DNA of 28,922 bases from an uncultured Duganella sp. Lineage in GTDB: Bacteria; Pseudomonadota; Gammaproteobacteria; Burkholderiales; Burkholderiaceae. A model generated the notes under the pieces. It made no database searches, had not been told where the DNA came from, and worked only from the letters and a program-made list of their open reading frames with translations. The stretch lies in contig CAMLRG010000059.1 of assembly GCA_946482335.1 (NCBI GenBank), positions 1 to 28,922 of the forward strand. The letters run 5' to 3'. Positions 17,577-24,245 of the stretch are shown here, piece after piece. A program made the translations under genes and the position numbers. Each line of letters opens with the position of its first letter. Position 1 is the stretch's first letter.

Positions 17577-18002
17577 ATGAAGACTAGCGGTTCAGCCGTC
17601 TGGAGTGGCGGCATCAAAGATGGACGTGGAGCAATCAGTACCCAAAGCGGTGCGCTACAGGCCGCCCCTTATGGTTTTGCCAGCCGGTTCGAAGGCCGGC
17701 CCGGCACCAACCCCGAAGAATTGATCGGCGCCGCGCACGCCGGCTGCTTCACCATGGCGCTGTCGCTGATCCTGGGCGAGGCGGGGCTCACGGCCGAAAA
17801 GATGGAAACCAAGGCCGACGTCACGCTGGACAAGGTGGCCGATGGTTTCGCCATCACGGCCATCCACCTGACGCTGCAAGCCAACATCCCGGGCGCCGAC
17901 CAGGCCAGGTTCGAAGAACTTGCCAATAAGGCAAAGGTCGGCTGCCCCGTCTCGAAAGTCCTCAACACCAATATCACCCTCACCGCAACCCTGACCAACT
18001 GA
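17577..18002 (+). CDS. OsmC-family peroxiredoxin
   Basis: A 141-residue thiol peroxidase of the OsmC type, which reduces organic hydroperoxides. The two redox cysteines are visible: C57 in AAHAGCFTMALS and C123 in KVGCPVSKVL. The N-terminal Arg/Glu region (FEGRPGTNPEELIGAAHA) is also conserved. A strong AAGGAGG (17565-17571) sits 5 nt before the ATG. It reads away from ribBX across a 145-bp gap and is followed by a palindromic repeat and the dehydrogenase gene. The two + strand genes interrupt the usual rib gene run, so they look like an insertion relative to the common order. Confidence 0.95.
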   Translation: MKTSGSAVWSGGIKDGRGAISTQSGALQAAPYGFASRFEGRPGTNPEELIGAAHAGCFTMALSLILGEAGLTAEKMETKADVTLDKVADGFAITAIHLTLQANIPGADQARFEELANKAKVGCPVSKVLNTNITLTATLTN

Positions 18003-18014
18003 AACCGGCACTCC

Positions 18015-18060
18015 GGGGTCCGGCCCTCCGGGCCCGACCCCGCCTTACCGGTTCCGGTAC
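18015..18060 (+). repeat. Dispersed palindromic repeat, copy A
   Basis: GGGGTCCGGCCC and GGGCCCGACCCC (18015-18041) form a 12-base inverted repeat with one mismatch and a TCC loop. It is followed by GCCTTACCGGTT, the same tail that flanks the copies at 21110-21150 and 25766-25860. It stands 12 bp after the OsmC-type stop codon. No T run follows, so a terminator role is doubtful. Confidence 0.75.
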
Positions 18061-18072
18061 GAAAAATTTTCC

Positions 18073-18101
18073 TTGAAGTTTTTAATTGCGACCACTATTA
18101 T
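18073..18101 (+). promoter_or_regulatory. Sigma70 promoter of the short-chain dehydrogenase gene
   Basis: TTGAAG (18073-18078), 17 bp and TATTAT (18096-18101) form a good promoter. Transcription would start near 18108, at the edge of the palindrome at 18112-18127, and about 45 nt before the ATG. Confidence 0.72.
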
Positions 18102-18111
18102 TAAGTCATTG

Positions 18112-18127
18112 GATGACGGTCGTCATC
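18112..18127. promoter_or_regulatory. Palindromic operator at the transcription start of the dehydrogenase gene
   Basis: GATGACGGTCGTCATC is a 16-bp palindrome with 7-bp arms around GT, placed immediately after the -10 box and over the expected start point. The size, symmetry and position fit a dimeric repressor of TetR or similar type. No such regulator gene is in the window. Confidence 0.65.
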
Positions 18128-18150
18128 ATTAACCCTCAAAGGAAACCATC

Positions 18151-18864
18151 ATGAACCTCAAAGATTCCGTCGTATTCATCACTGGCGCCAACCGTGGCCT
18201 GGGCTTGCAACTGGCGAAGGCGGCCCTGGCCGCCGGCGCGAAAAAAGTCTACGGCGCCGCCCGCGATCCCAAGACGGTCACCCTGCCCGGCGTCATCCCG
18301 GTCCAGCTCGACGTGACCAAACACGACGAAATCGCAGCCGTCACCCGCGAATACCAGGATGTGACCGTCCTCATCAACAACGCCGGCATCGTCCGCATTG
18401 GCGGCATCCTGGCCGACAACGCCCTGGAACAGGCGCGCGCCGAACTGGAAACCAATGTGATCGGCCCCATGCTGTTGAGCAAAGGCTTCGCCCCGACGCT
18501 GAAAGCCAATGGCGGCGGCGCCATCGTCAACATCCTGTCCGTGCTGGCCTGGCTGAGCCAGGGCCCGACCAATACCTACAGCATGTCGAAGTCGGCCGCC
18601 TGGGCGCTGACCAATGGCTTACGCGTCGAATTGGCGGCGCAAGGCACGCAAGTGCTGGGCGCCCACATGGGGTATATGGAAACGGACATGACCGCCGGCT
18701 ACGATATGCCGAAGATCAAACCGGAAGAAGTGGCGGCGCAAATCCTTGCCGCGCTGGCCGAGGGTAAGGAGGAAGTGCTGGCGGATGACCTCACCCGCCA
18801 GGTAAAACTGGGCATCAACGCGGAGCTGCCTTACTACGTGGCCGTGTCCCGCGCCGCTGCCTGA
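18151..18864 (+). CDS. Short-chain dehydrogenase/reductase, SDR family
   Basis: A 237-residue NAD(P)-dependent oxidoreductase of unknown substrate. The Rossmann glycine motif is TGANRGLGLQLAKAAL (about 11-26), NNAGI lies near residue 76, and the catalytic Ser is in NILSVLAWLS with Tyr and Lys in YSMSKSAAW. It has its own promoter and a palindromic operator, so it appears to be inducible. AAAGGAAA precedes the ATG. Its stop codon is immediately followed, with no base between, by the stop codon of the facing ribE. Nothing in the context gives a pathway; with the neighbouring OsmC-type gene a stress or detoxification role is a guess. Confidence 0.93.
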   Translation: MNLKDSVVFITGANRGLGLQLAKAALAAGAKKVYGAARDPKTVTLPGVIPVQLDVTKHDEIAAVTREYQDVTVLINNAGIVRIGGILADNALEQARAELETNVIGPMLLSKGFAPTLKANGGGAIVNILSVLAWLSQGPTNTYSMSKSAAWALTNGLRVELAAQGTQVLGAHMGYMETDMTAGYDMPKIKPEEVAAQILAALAEGKEEVLADDLTRQVKLGINAELPYYVAVSRAAA

Positions 18865-19479
18865 TCAGGCTTTCAGCGACAGCATGCGTTCCACATAGCG
18901 GGCGATCAGGTCGATCTCGAGATTGACCTTGCTGCCCGCTTTCAAGTGCTTCAGCGTGGTGACCTGGATGGTGTGCGGGATCAGGTTGATCGAGAATTCG
19001 CAGCCGGTGGCGGTGTCGTTGACGCGGTTGACGGTCAGCGACACGCCGTTCACCACCACGGAACCTTTATAGGCCAGGTATTTCGCCAGCTCGCGCGGCG
19101 CTTCGATCACCAGTTCGTGCGACTCGCCCACCGGTTCGAATTTACGCACCAGGCCCAGGCCGTCGACATGACCGGACACCAGGTGGCCGCCCAGGCGCTC
19201 GGCCAGGGTCAGGGCTTTTTCCAGGTTCACTTCCGAGGTCGTATCCAGGCCGGCCGTCTTGTTCAGGCTTTCGCGCGATACGTCGACGGTAAAGCCGGTT
19301 GCAGTCTTCTCCACCACGGTCATGCAGGCCCCATTCAGGGCAATCGAATCGCCCAGGGCGACGTCTTCCATCGGCAGGCCGCCAGCGTCCACGTCCAGGC
19401 GCACGCCCGCATCGGCGCCGCCTGCCAGCGGGGTTACGGTGTTGATTTTGCCGACTGCGGCAACGATTCCAGTAAACAT
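18865..19479 (-). CDS. ribE: Riboflavin synthase alpha chain
   Basis: A 204-residue protein, normal for the family. It dismutates two 6,7-dimethyl-8-ribityllumazines to riboflavin. It starts with the hallmark MFTGIVAAVGKI and has two internally similar lumazine-binding barrels (about 1-95 and 96-190), with SIALNGACMTV in the first and SVVVNGVSLTVNRV in the second, and GHVDGLG between. It starts 8 nt after ribD. The usual next gene, ribBX, is displaced by the osmC-dehydrogenase pair. No terminator is visible at its 3' end, which abuts the dehydrogenase stop. Confidence 0.97.
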   Translation of the reverse strand: MFTGIVAAVGKINTVTPLAGGADAGVRLDVDAGGLPMEDVALGDSIALNGACMTVVEKTATGFTVDVSRESLNKTAGLDTTSEVNLEKALTLAERLGGHLVSGHVDGLGLVRKFEPVGESHELVIEAPRELAKYLAYKGSVVVNGVSLTVNRVNDTATGCEFSINLIPHTIQVTTLKHLKAGSKVNLEIDLIARYVERMLSLKA

Positions 19480-19487
19480 AGTGTTCT

Positions 19488-20585
19488 TTAATGAGGGTTG
19501 AATCGGGCAAGGATACGCAAATCGGCGCCGACTTGCTTGACCTCGTGGAATTTCAGGCTGTGCTTGCCGCTGAGTTCAGTCAGCGCAGGCAAGGCGAACA
19601 TGCCTTGCGCATCGCCCAGCAGGGTTGGGGCCAGGTAGACCAGCAGCTCGTCGACGCAGCCTTCGCGGATCATCGAGCCATTCAGCTTGCCGCCCGCTTC
19701 CACGTGCAGCTCGTTGATCTGGCGCCGGCCCAGCTCGCGCATCAGCTCGGGCAGGTCGACCTTGCCATGGGCGTTGGGCAGCACGATGATTTCCGCGCCC
19801 TGGCCGCGCAGGATGGCTTCCTTCTCCGGATGGTGGGCCGCGGCGACGATCCAGGTGCCGCCGCCTTCCAGCACACGGGCTTGCGGGCTGATGTCCAGTT
19901 TGCTGTCGACCACGATGCGGCGCGGCTGGCGCGGCGTTTCGACGGCGCGCACATTCAATTGCGGGTCGTCGGCCTTCACCGTGCCGATGCCGGTCAGGAT
20001 GGCGCAGGCGCGCGCGCGCCATGCGTGGCCGTCGGCACGCGCTTCAGGGCCGGTGATCCATTGGCTCTGGCCATTGTGCAGGGCTGTCATGCCATCCAGG
20101 CTGGCGGCGGTCTTCATGCGCACCCAGGGCAGGCCGCGCCGCATGCGGTGGAAAAAGCCGATGTTCATCTCGTAGGCCTGTTCGGCCAGCACACCGCTGG
20201 CGACCTGGATCCCGGCGGCGGCCAGGCGCGCCATGCCGTTGCCGGCGACCAGCGGATTGGGGTCTTCCATGGCGGCGACCACGCGGCCCAGCCCTTCGCG
20301 CACCAACGCGTCGGCGCAGGGCGGCGTACGGCCATGGTGGCTGCATGGCTCCAGCGTGACGTAGGCGGTGGCGCCGCGCACGTCGTGGCCGCGCCGCTTG
20401 GCGTCTTTCAGGGCCTGGATCTCGGCGTGGTCCTGGCCGGCTGCCTGGGTGACGCCTTCGCCGATCACCACGCCGTCGCGCACGATCACGCAGCCGATGC
20501 GCGGATTGGGGGAAGTGGTGAACAAGCCTTTTTCCGCCCATTGCAGGGCGAGCTGCATGCCTTCGAGGTCGCTATAGATGTTCAT
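19488..20585 (-). CDS. ribD: Bifunctional pyrimidine deaminase/reductase RibD
   Basis: A 365-residue two-domain enzyme for the second and third steps of riboflavin synthesis. The deaminase domain (about 1-145) has the zinc motifs HAEIQAL (H53, E55) and PCSHHGRTPPCADAL (C81, C90). The reductase domain (about 150-365) has TAASLDGMTALHNGQSQWIT and a conserved HVEAGGKLNGSM segment. I chose ATG 20585 because it forms ATGA with the stop of the upstream pilin gene (20582-20585), gives family length and leaves no strong independent Shine-Dalgarno. Translation is therefore likely coupled to the pilin gene. An in-frame upstream ATG would add 13 unrelated residues. Confidence 0.96.
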   Translation of the reverse strand: MNIYSDLEGMQLALQWAEKGLFTTSPNPRIGCVIVRDGVVIGEGVTQAAGQDHAEIQALKDAKRRGHDVRGATAYVTLEPCSHHGRTPPCADALVREGLGRVVAAMEDPNPLVAGNGMARLAAAGIQVASGVLAEQAYEMNIGFFHRMRRGLPWVRMKTAASLDGMTALHNGQSQWITGPEARADGHAWRARACAILTGIGTVKADDPQLNVRAVETPRQPRRIVVDSKLDISPQARVLEGGGTWIVAAAHHPEKEAILRGQGAEIIVLPNAHGKVDLPELMRELGRRQINELHVEAGGKLNGSMIREGCVDELLVYLAPTLLGDAQGMFALPALTELSGKHSLKFHEVKQVGADLRILARFNPH

Positions 20586-21226
20586 ACACTTGAGCAGGTG
20601 GCCGGTTCGCGGGCGGGGTCGCACAGCCGCGCCCTGCCCTGCATATTGATCTTGATATTGCGCTGCGCGCCGGCCAGCTCAAGCGTGATGGTGCCGAAAT
20701 TGGCGGCGTTCGGGTGGGCGGCGCGGCAGCTGCGTCCTGCTGCATTATATGAAATATAGAAGGGAACCGTGTGGTCGGTGAAACTCGCCCTGATGGCGAG
20801 GCGGCCGGGTAATGCCTGGTGGCGGGACAGGATTGCTTCGCCGGCGTCGGCGTTGCGGTTGCCATTTCCGTCCACGACGACCTGCCAGCCTTGCTGCCAG
20901 TCTCCCTCCACCGCCATCAGCGTGACGACGCGGCGGCGTGCGATGGCCTGGGCGCGGGTGTCGTTGATTGCTGCCAGCAGGTCGGCCGAGGCGGCGCGCA
21001 GCTGGCGCGCGGCGAGCATATTACCCAACTCGGGGATGGCAGAGGCGAACAGGATGGAGAGGATGGCGAGGACGATCATCAGCTCCAGCAAAGTGAAGCC
21101 GGGTCTCTTGTAAACCGGTAGGGCGGGGTCGGACCCAAGGGTCAGACCCCGTTTCAGCGCCAGCAGTTGCGGGCGGGGCCGGTGGCGAGGTGCAGGCCGC
21201 TGCTGGTGAGGATGAGGCGCTCGCAT
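20582..21226 (-). CDS. fimT: GspH/FimT-family minor pilin with displaced start codon
   Basis: The prepilin peptidase site is KRPG/FTLLELMIVLAIL with Glu at +5, a standard class III signal. It is followed by the helix, LRAASADLLAAINDTRAQA, and the GspH-like GWQVVVDGNGNRNADAGEAIL block. The mature part is about 171 residues. No ATG, GTG or TTG lies where a short leader should begin: the bases there are a palindromic repeat (21110-21150). The only canonical in-frame start giving an intact signal is ATG 21226, inside pilE, giving an unusually long 43-residue leader; a CTG start is also possible. The coordinates use ATG 21226. It overlaps ribD by ATGA. Whether it is expressed is open. Confidence 0.72.
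   Translation of the reverse strand: MRAPHPHQQRPAPRHRPRPQLLALKRGLTLGSDPALPVYKRPGFTLLELMIVLAILSILFASAIPELGNMLAARQLRAASADLLAAINDTRAQAIARRRVVTLMAVEGDWQQGWQVVVDGNGNRNADAGEAILSRHQALPGRLAIRASFTDHTVPFYISYNAAGRSCRAAHPNAANFGTITLELAGAQRNIKINMQGRARLCDPAREPATCSSV
21110..21150 (-). repeat. Dispersed palindromic repeat, copy B
   Basis: GTAAACCGGTAGGGC then GGGGTCGGACCC and GGGTCAGACCCC (12-base arms, one mismatch, 2-nt loop). It belongs to the same family as the copies at 18015-18060 and 25766-25860. It starts 3 bp after the pilE-like stop and ends directly against the AAG-AGA-CCC-GGC codons of the fimT signal. Confidence 0.82.
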
Positions 21227-21609
21227 TGTGGATCCCTGAATCGTCCGTCGACGTTGGCGGTGCCGGGTGTGGCGATGAGCTGGATGCAGTCGCGGATCTC
21301 TTCGCCTTCGCAAGCCCTGCCTTCCAGTTCGTACGCGCTGGACTGCGCGGCGCGTCCCGACCACCAGCGGAATCCGCGGGCGGCGGCATCGGCGCTGCCC
21401 GCCGAGAAAGCGACGTAGCTGTTGAAGCGTGTGAAATGGCGCTCCTGCTGCTGCATCAATTCCTGCAATGCGGCCTGGGCCTCGCTGCGGCGCATGCGGA
21501 CCACCGCTTCGCTCCATAAAGGCAGCGCCACCGCCGCCAGGATCGCCACGATGGCGATGGCAACGAGCACGCCTACCAGGCTGGTACCGCTGGCCCCGCG
21601 CGGCTTCAT
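21154..21609 (-). CDS. Type IV minor pilin, PilE-like, lacking Glu5
   Basis: A 151-residue prepilin. The leader MKPRGASG is followed by TSLVGVLVAIAIVAILAAVA, with Pro at +22 as in most pilins. The residue at +5 is Gly instead of the near-universal Glu. The C-terminal region has four Cys (ACEGEEIRDC, PQCERL, RNCW), which may form disulfides. The ATG overlaps the PilX stop as ATGA (21606-21609). Homologues in minor-pilin clusters are labelled PilE; it is probably not the major pilin, because it is embedded in a pilV-pilW-pilX array. It would be cleaved by PilD and sit in the pilus tip or the priming complex. Confidence 0.85.
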   Translation of the reverse strand: MKPRGASGTSLVGVLVAIAIVAILAAVALPLWSEAVVRMRRSEAQAALQELMQQQERHFTRFNSYVAFSAGSADAAARGFRWWSGRAAQSSAYELEGRACEGEEIRDCIQLIATPGTANVDGRFRDPQCERLILTSSGLHLATGPARNCWR

Positions 21610-22169
21610 GGCTGGCCCTCGCCATCGGCGGCGTCGTGCATGGCCTGCCAGTCCATGACTTCGCGCCAGCTGTGGCGCCGCATGGGCACGGGCGGCGTGT
21701 AACTCGCTTGCAGCACGGCTTCGGCGCCCGGGCGCGGGCCGAAGCCGATCACGGTGACCCGGTAGTAGTGCGCGGGCGTTGCGTCGGATCCGGTGTAGGC
21801 CACGCGCTCAACCAGATAGCGCGGCCGGCGGAAAGGTAAAGTGCCCTGCCCGGTTTCCATTGCGGCACCGGTGAGCGCGCCGTATTCGGTGCCGCCATTG
21901 CCGGCAAGGTCGGCCGCCTGCCAGGCCGGCGGTGCTTCAGGCGCCGGGGCGGGCACTTCAACCGGCTGCCCCAGGCCTTCGTTGATATCGCGTTCGGCAT
22001 CCATCAGTGCATCCTCCGCCGCCTGGAAGGCGATCAGGCGGTCTCGTTCGGCACGGGCGGCCTTCTCGCCCAGCATGGCCATATGTGCTGCCGACGCGCC
22101 GAGCGTGAGCGCGGCAAGCAGCAGCAACAGCGTGACGGGAAGCGTGATGCCGCGCTGGTAGCGGTGCAT
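21606..22169 (-). CDS. pilX: Type IV pilus minor pilin PilX
   Basis: A 187-residue protein with MHRYQRG/ITLPVTLLLLLAALTLG: a short basic leader, Gly at -1 and a long hydrophobic helix without Glu at +5, as is typical of PilX/GspK-like subunits. A soluble domain with EKAARAERDRLIAFQAAEDALMDAE follows; AFQAAE-type segments recur in PilX proteins. I chose ATG 22169 because it is the only start giving a prepilin signal; longer in-frame extensions are shadows of pilW. It begins 10 nt after the pilW stop and overlaps the pilE-like start by 4 nt. Confidence 0.88.
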   Translation of the reverse strand: MHRYQRGITLPVTLLLLLAALTLGASAAHMAMLGEKAARAERDRLIAFQAAEDALMDAERDINEGLGQPVEVPAPAPEAPPAWQAADLAGNGGTEYGALTGAAMETGQGTLPFRRPRYLVERVAYTGSDATPAHYYRVTVIGFGPRPGAEAVLQASYTPPVPMRRHSWREVMDWQAMHDAADGEGQP

Positions 22170-22179
22170 GGCTTGGCCC

Positions 22180-23055
22180 TCACTGATTGCGCAACGCCAC
22201 CGTGGTCCCGAACAGGCGGCGCGCGCGGTGTCGCATGGTTGTCGGCAAGCCGGCCTCATCGACCAACGCTTGCGGGTCGGCGTTGGGCAGCAGCTCGTAG
22301 CGCGAGAGCTGGCTGCCGGTACGCGAACCGGGTTCGCCATGCAACAACAAGGCGATGCGGACACTGGCCACACGGCGCCAGTTGGGCTGCCGCACGCGCT
22401 CGGCCTCGGGCAGTGCGGCATCGCGGGCGTCGATGTCACTGGCGGTCAGGTAAAGGTTGGGGAGGTGGTCGCGCGGCGTGTCGGTGTCGACGCCATACAG
22501 CACGTGGAAAGCATCCACCCCGCGCACCATGGCGTCGGCCCCCCAACCGTGCTCGCTTTGGTATTTACAGCGCAATTCGGCCACGCCATCGCTGGCTCTT
22601 GCCACGTAGAAGATGCTCCATGCCCAATCGCCGGCATTGGCCGGGAAGCCGGCGCAGTTGAGCATGGCGCCACCGCCACCCGCGGCGCCAATGCCCCCGG
22701 GCGCGTAACGGATGGCAAGGACGTCGCTGGCGTTGACGGCCGGCAGCGGCGGGCCCATCCCCTCCGCGTTGCGCGCGACGCTGGCGGCGTCGCGGCCAGC
22801 CACACCAGGCGGTGGCGGTGCGGAGGATGCGCTGGATTGGCCGGGTTCACCAGGGTAACCGGCCTGGCGCAGCGCCTGGCCGATGATGCCGAGCGCGAAC
22901 CGGCCATTATCGTCAATGCGTGTGTTGGCGCCGTTATGCAGGAAGTCGCCATTCGCGGCTTGCAGCAGCGTGCCAGCCGCCAGGACGACAAGCAGGCTGA
23001 GCATCATGGCGACAAGGACTTCCGCCACCGCCACGCCACGCTGGCGCGACGTCAT
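22180..23055 (-). CDS. pilW: Type IV pilus minor pilin PilW
   Basis: A 291-residue protein with leader MTSRQRG, then VAVAEVLVAMMLSLLVVLAA with Glu at +5. NGRFALGIIGQALRQAGYPG follows, a segment common in PilW. Internal Cys (LNCAGFP, ELRCKY) may pair. The start ATG 23055 overlaps the pilV stop as ATGA; a longer frame upstream is a shadow of pilV. It would be processed by PilD and assembled in the initiation complex with PilV, PilX and the PilE-like protein. Confidence 0.9.
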   Translation of the reverse strand: MTSRQRGVAVAEVLVAMMLSLLVVLAAGTLLQAANGDFLHNGANTRIDDNGRFALGIIGQALRQAGYPGEPGQSSASSAPPPPGVAGRDAASVARNAEGMGPPLPAVNASDVLAIRYAPGGIGAAGGGGAMLNCAGFPANAGDWAWSIFYVARASDGVAELRCKYQSEHGWGADAMVRGVDAFHVLYGVDTDTPRDHLPNLYLTASDIDARDAALPEAERVRQPNWRRVASVRIALLLHGEPGSRTGSQLSRYELLPNADPQALVDEAGLPTTMRHRARRLFGTTVALRNQ

Positions 23056-23633
23056 GGCGCACCTCCATGCGGGGCTGGGGCGGGCATGGGCAGGGGCGGC
23101 GTGACCGCTGCCGGCAGCACCACCGGCAACGCGACGCCCGGCGCCGACGCGGTGGACGCGCCACCGCCACCGCGGCTGCGCCAGCCGATCTTGATGACGA
23201 TGGGGGCCTCGGCGCCGCCGGTGCACGTCCATTGCAACTGTCCCGCGAGCGCATCGCGGCATACCAGGGCGTGCGCGGAAGGCAGCGCCGACACCAGCTG
23301 CCGCCGAAATTCAAGCAACTCGTGCTGCGCGAGCGCCACTGGATCACACGGCGCGCCGGCGCAGTTGGCGTCCGGTGCATCCGGCGCCTCGCCCAGGCTG
23401 CCGCCGGCGGCGTCAAGCTCGAAACCAAGATAGGCGGACGATTGCGCGGCGTTGGCGCGGATACGGTCAGCCAGCGCGGCGGCCGCCTGCAGGGCCTCGC
23501 TCTGCAGCGCCGCTTCCTGCCGCGACCGCATGGCATGCGCCTGCATCGCCAGCGCCCCGACCAGCCCCACGGCCAGCAGCAGCACGGCAACCAGCACTTC
23601 CAGCATGGTGAATCCCGCGATTGGACGACGCAT
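23052..23633 (-). CDS. pilV: Type IV pilus minor pilin PilV
   Basis: A 193-residue protein starting MRRPIAG/FTMLEVLVAVLLLAVG, a standard prepilin signal with Glu at +5. MRSRQEAALQSEALQAAAAL and ADRIRANA follow, as in PilV. The C-terminal 35 residues are Pro/Ala/Gly-rich and look like a flexible tail. It is the first gene of the minor pilin run and sits 60 bp after nrdR. A hairpin (23645-23673) runs into its Shine-Dalgarno. No PilY1 tip adhesin gene is present in the cluster, in contrast to the Pseudomonas arrangement. Confidence 0.9.
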   Translation of the reverse strand: MRRPIAGFTMLEVLVAVLLLAVGLVGALAMQAHAMRSRQEAALQSEALQAAAALADRIRANAAQSSAYLGFELDAAGGSLGEAPDAPDANCAGAPCDPVALAQHELLEFRRQLVSALPSAHALVCRDALAGQLQWTCTGGAEAPIVIKIGWRSRGGGGASTASAPGVALPVVLPAAVTPPLPMPAPAPHGGAP

Positions 23634-23644
23634 GGCGCAGCCCT

Positions 23645-23673
23645 CCCCTTCTGTCCAAATTAGACAGCAGGGG
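23645..23673 (-). promoter_or_regulatory. Hairpin abutting the pilV ribosome binding site
   Basis: On the - strand CCCCT-G-CTGTC, loop TAATTTG, GACAG-A-AGGGG gives a stem of two perfect 5-bp blocks with one mismatch between. The 3' arm runs directly into AGGGGAGG, the likely Shine-Dalgarno of pilV. There is no T run, so a terminator for nrdR is unlikely. The inner CTGTC/GACAG pair could also be a DNA operator. Confidence 0.5.
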
Positions 23674-23693
23674 TCACACGGGTTTGAGAATTA

Positions 23694-24167
23694 TCAAGCC
23701 TTGGGCGTGAGCTCTTGACCGTCGCCAACTTCTTCGATCGCGTCCTGGAATTCAGCCAGGTCTTCGAAGTTCTTGTAGACGGAAGCGAAGCGGATATACG
23801 CCACCTTGTCGAGGCGTTTGAGTTCCTGCATCACCAGTTCGCCAACGTAGACCGAATCGATTTCACGCTGGCCGCTGGTCAGCAGCTTTTCTTCGATCGA
23901 GGCCACGGCGCGGTCCACCGACTCGGCCGCGACCGGCCGCTTGCGCAAGGCCAGCATCAGGCTGGCGCGCAGCTTGTCGGCCGAATACTCGGTACGGCTG
24001 CCGTTTTTCTTGACCACATAAGGCATGGTCAACTCGATCCGTTCCCAGGTGGTGAAGCGCTTGTCGCAATTCACGCAGCGCCGGCGCCGCTTGATGGCGT
24101 CCCCTTCCTCCGACACGCGGGTGTCGAGGACCTGGATATCATCGTGCTGGCAGAACGGGCATTTCAT
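23694..24167 (-). CDS. nrdR: Transcriptional repressor NrdR
   Basis: A 157-residue regulator of ribonucleotide reductase genes. The N-terminal zinc ribbon has C3, C6, C31 and C34, with the family string [17 protein letters not shown]. An ATP-cone domain (about 49-139) senses ATP/dATP. It follows glyA after a strong terminator, in the glyA-nrdR order often seen in Proteobacteria. Its targets (nrd operons) are not in the window. The C-terminal tail [13 protein letters not shown] is ordinary. Confidence 0.97.
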   Translation of the reverse strand: MKCPFCQHDDIQVLDTRVSEEGDAIKRRRRCVNCDKRFTTWERIELTMPYVVKKNGSRTEYSADKLRASLMLALRKRPVAAESVDRAVASIEEKLLTSGQREIDSVYVGELVMQELKRLDKVAYIRFASVYKNFEDLAEFQDAIEEVGDGQELTPKA

Positions 24168-24194
24168 GGGGTGAGCGTCTCTTATTCTTGAATG

Positions 24195-24223
24195 AAAAAG
24201 CGCCGGACCTTGCGATCCGGCGC
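24195..24223 (-). terminator. Intrinsic terminator of glyA
   Basis: On the - strand GCGCCGGA, loop TCGCAAGG and TCCGGCGC form an 8-bp perfect GC-rich stem, followed by five T (24199-24195). It separates glyA from nrdR, so nrdR needs its own promoter or partial read-through. Confidence 0.93.
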
Positions 24224-24245
24224 CTCGATAGTACCAACCGGGTGC

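Noticed and set aside
18015..18041. Repeat copy A as the intrinsic terminator of the OsmC-type gene.
   Set aside because: The stem is strong but is followed by GCCTTACCGG, not a T run; membership of the repeat family explains it better.
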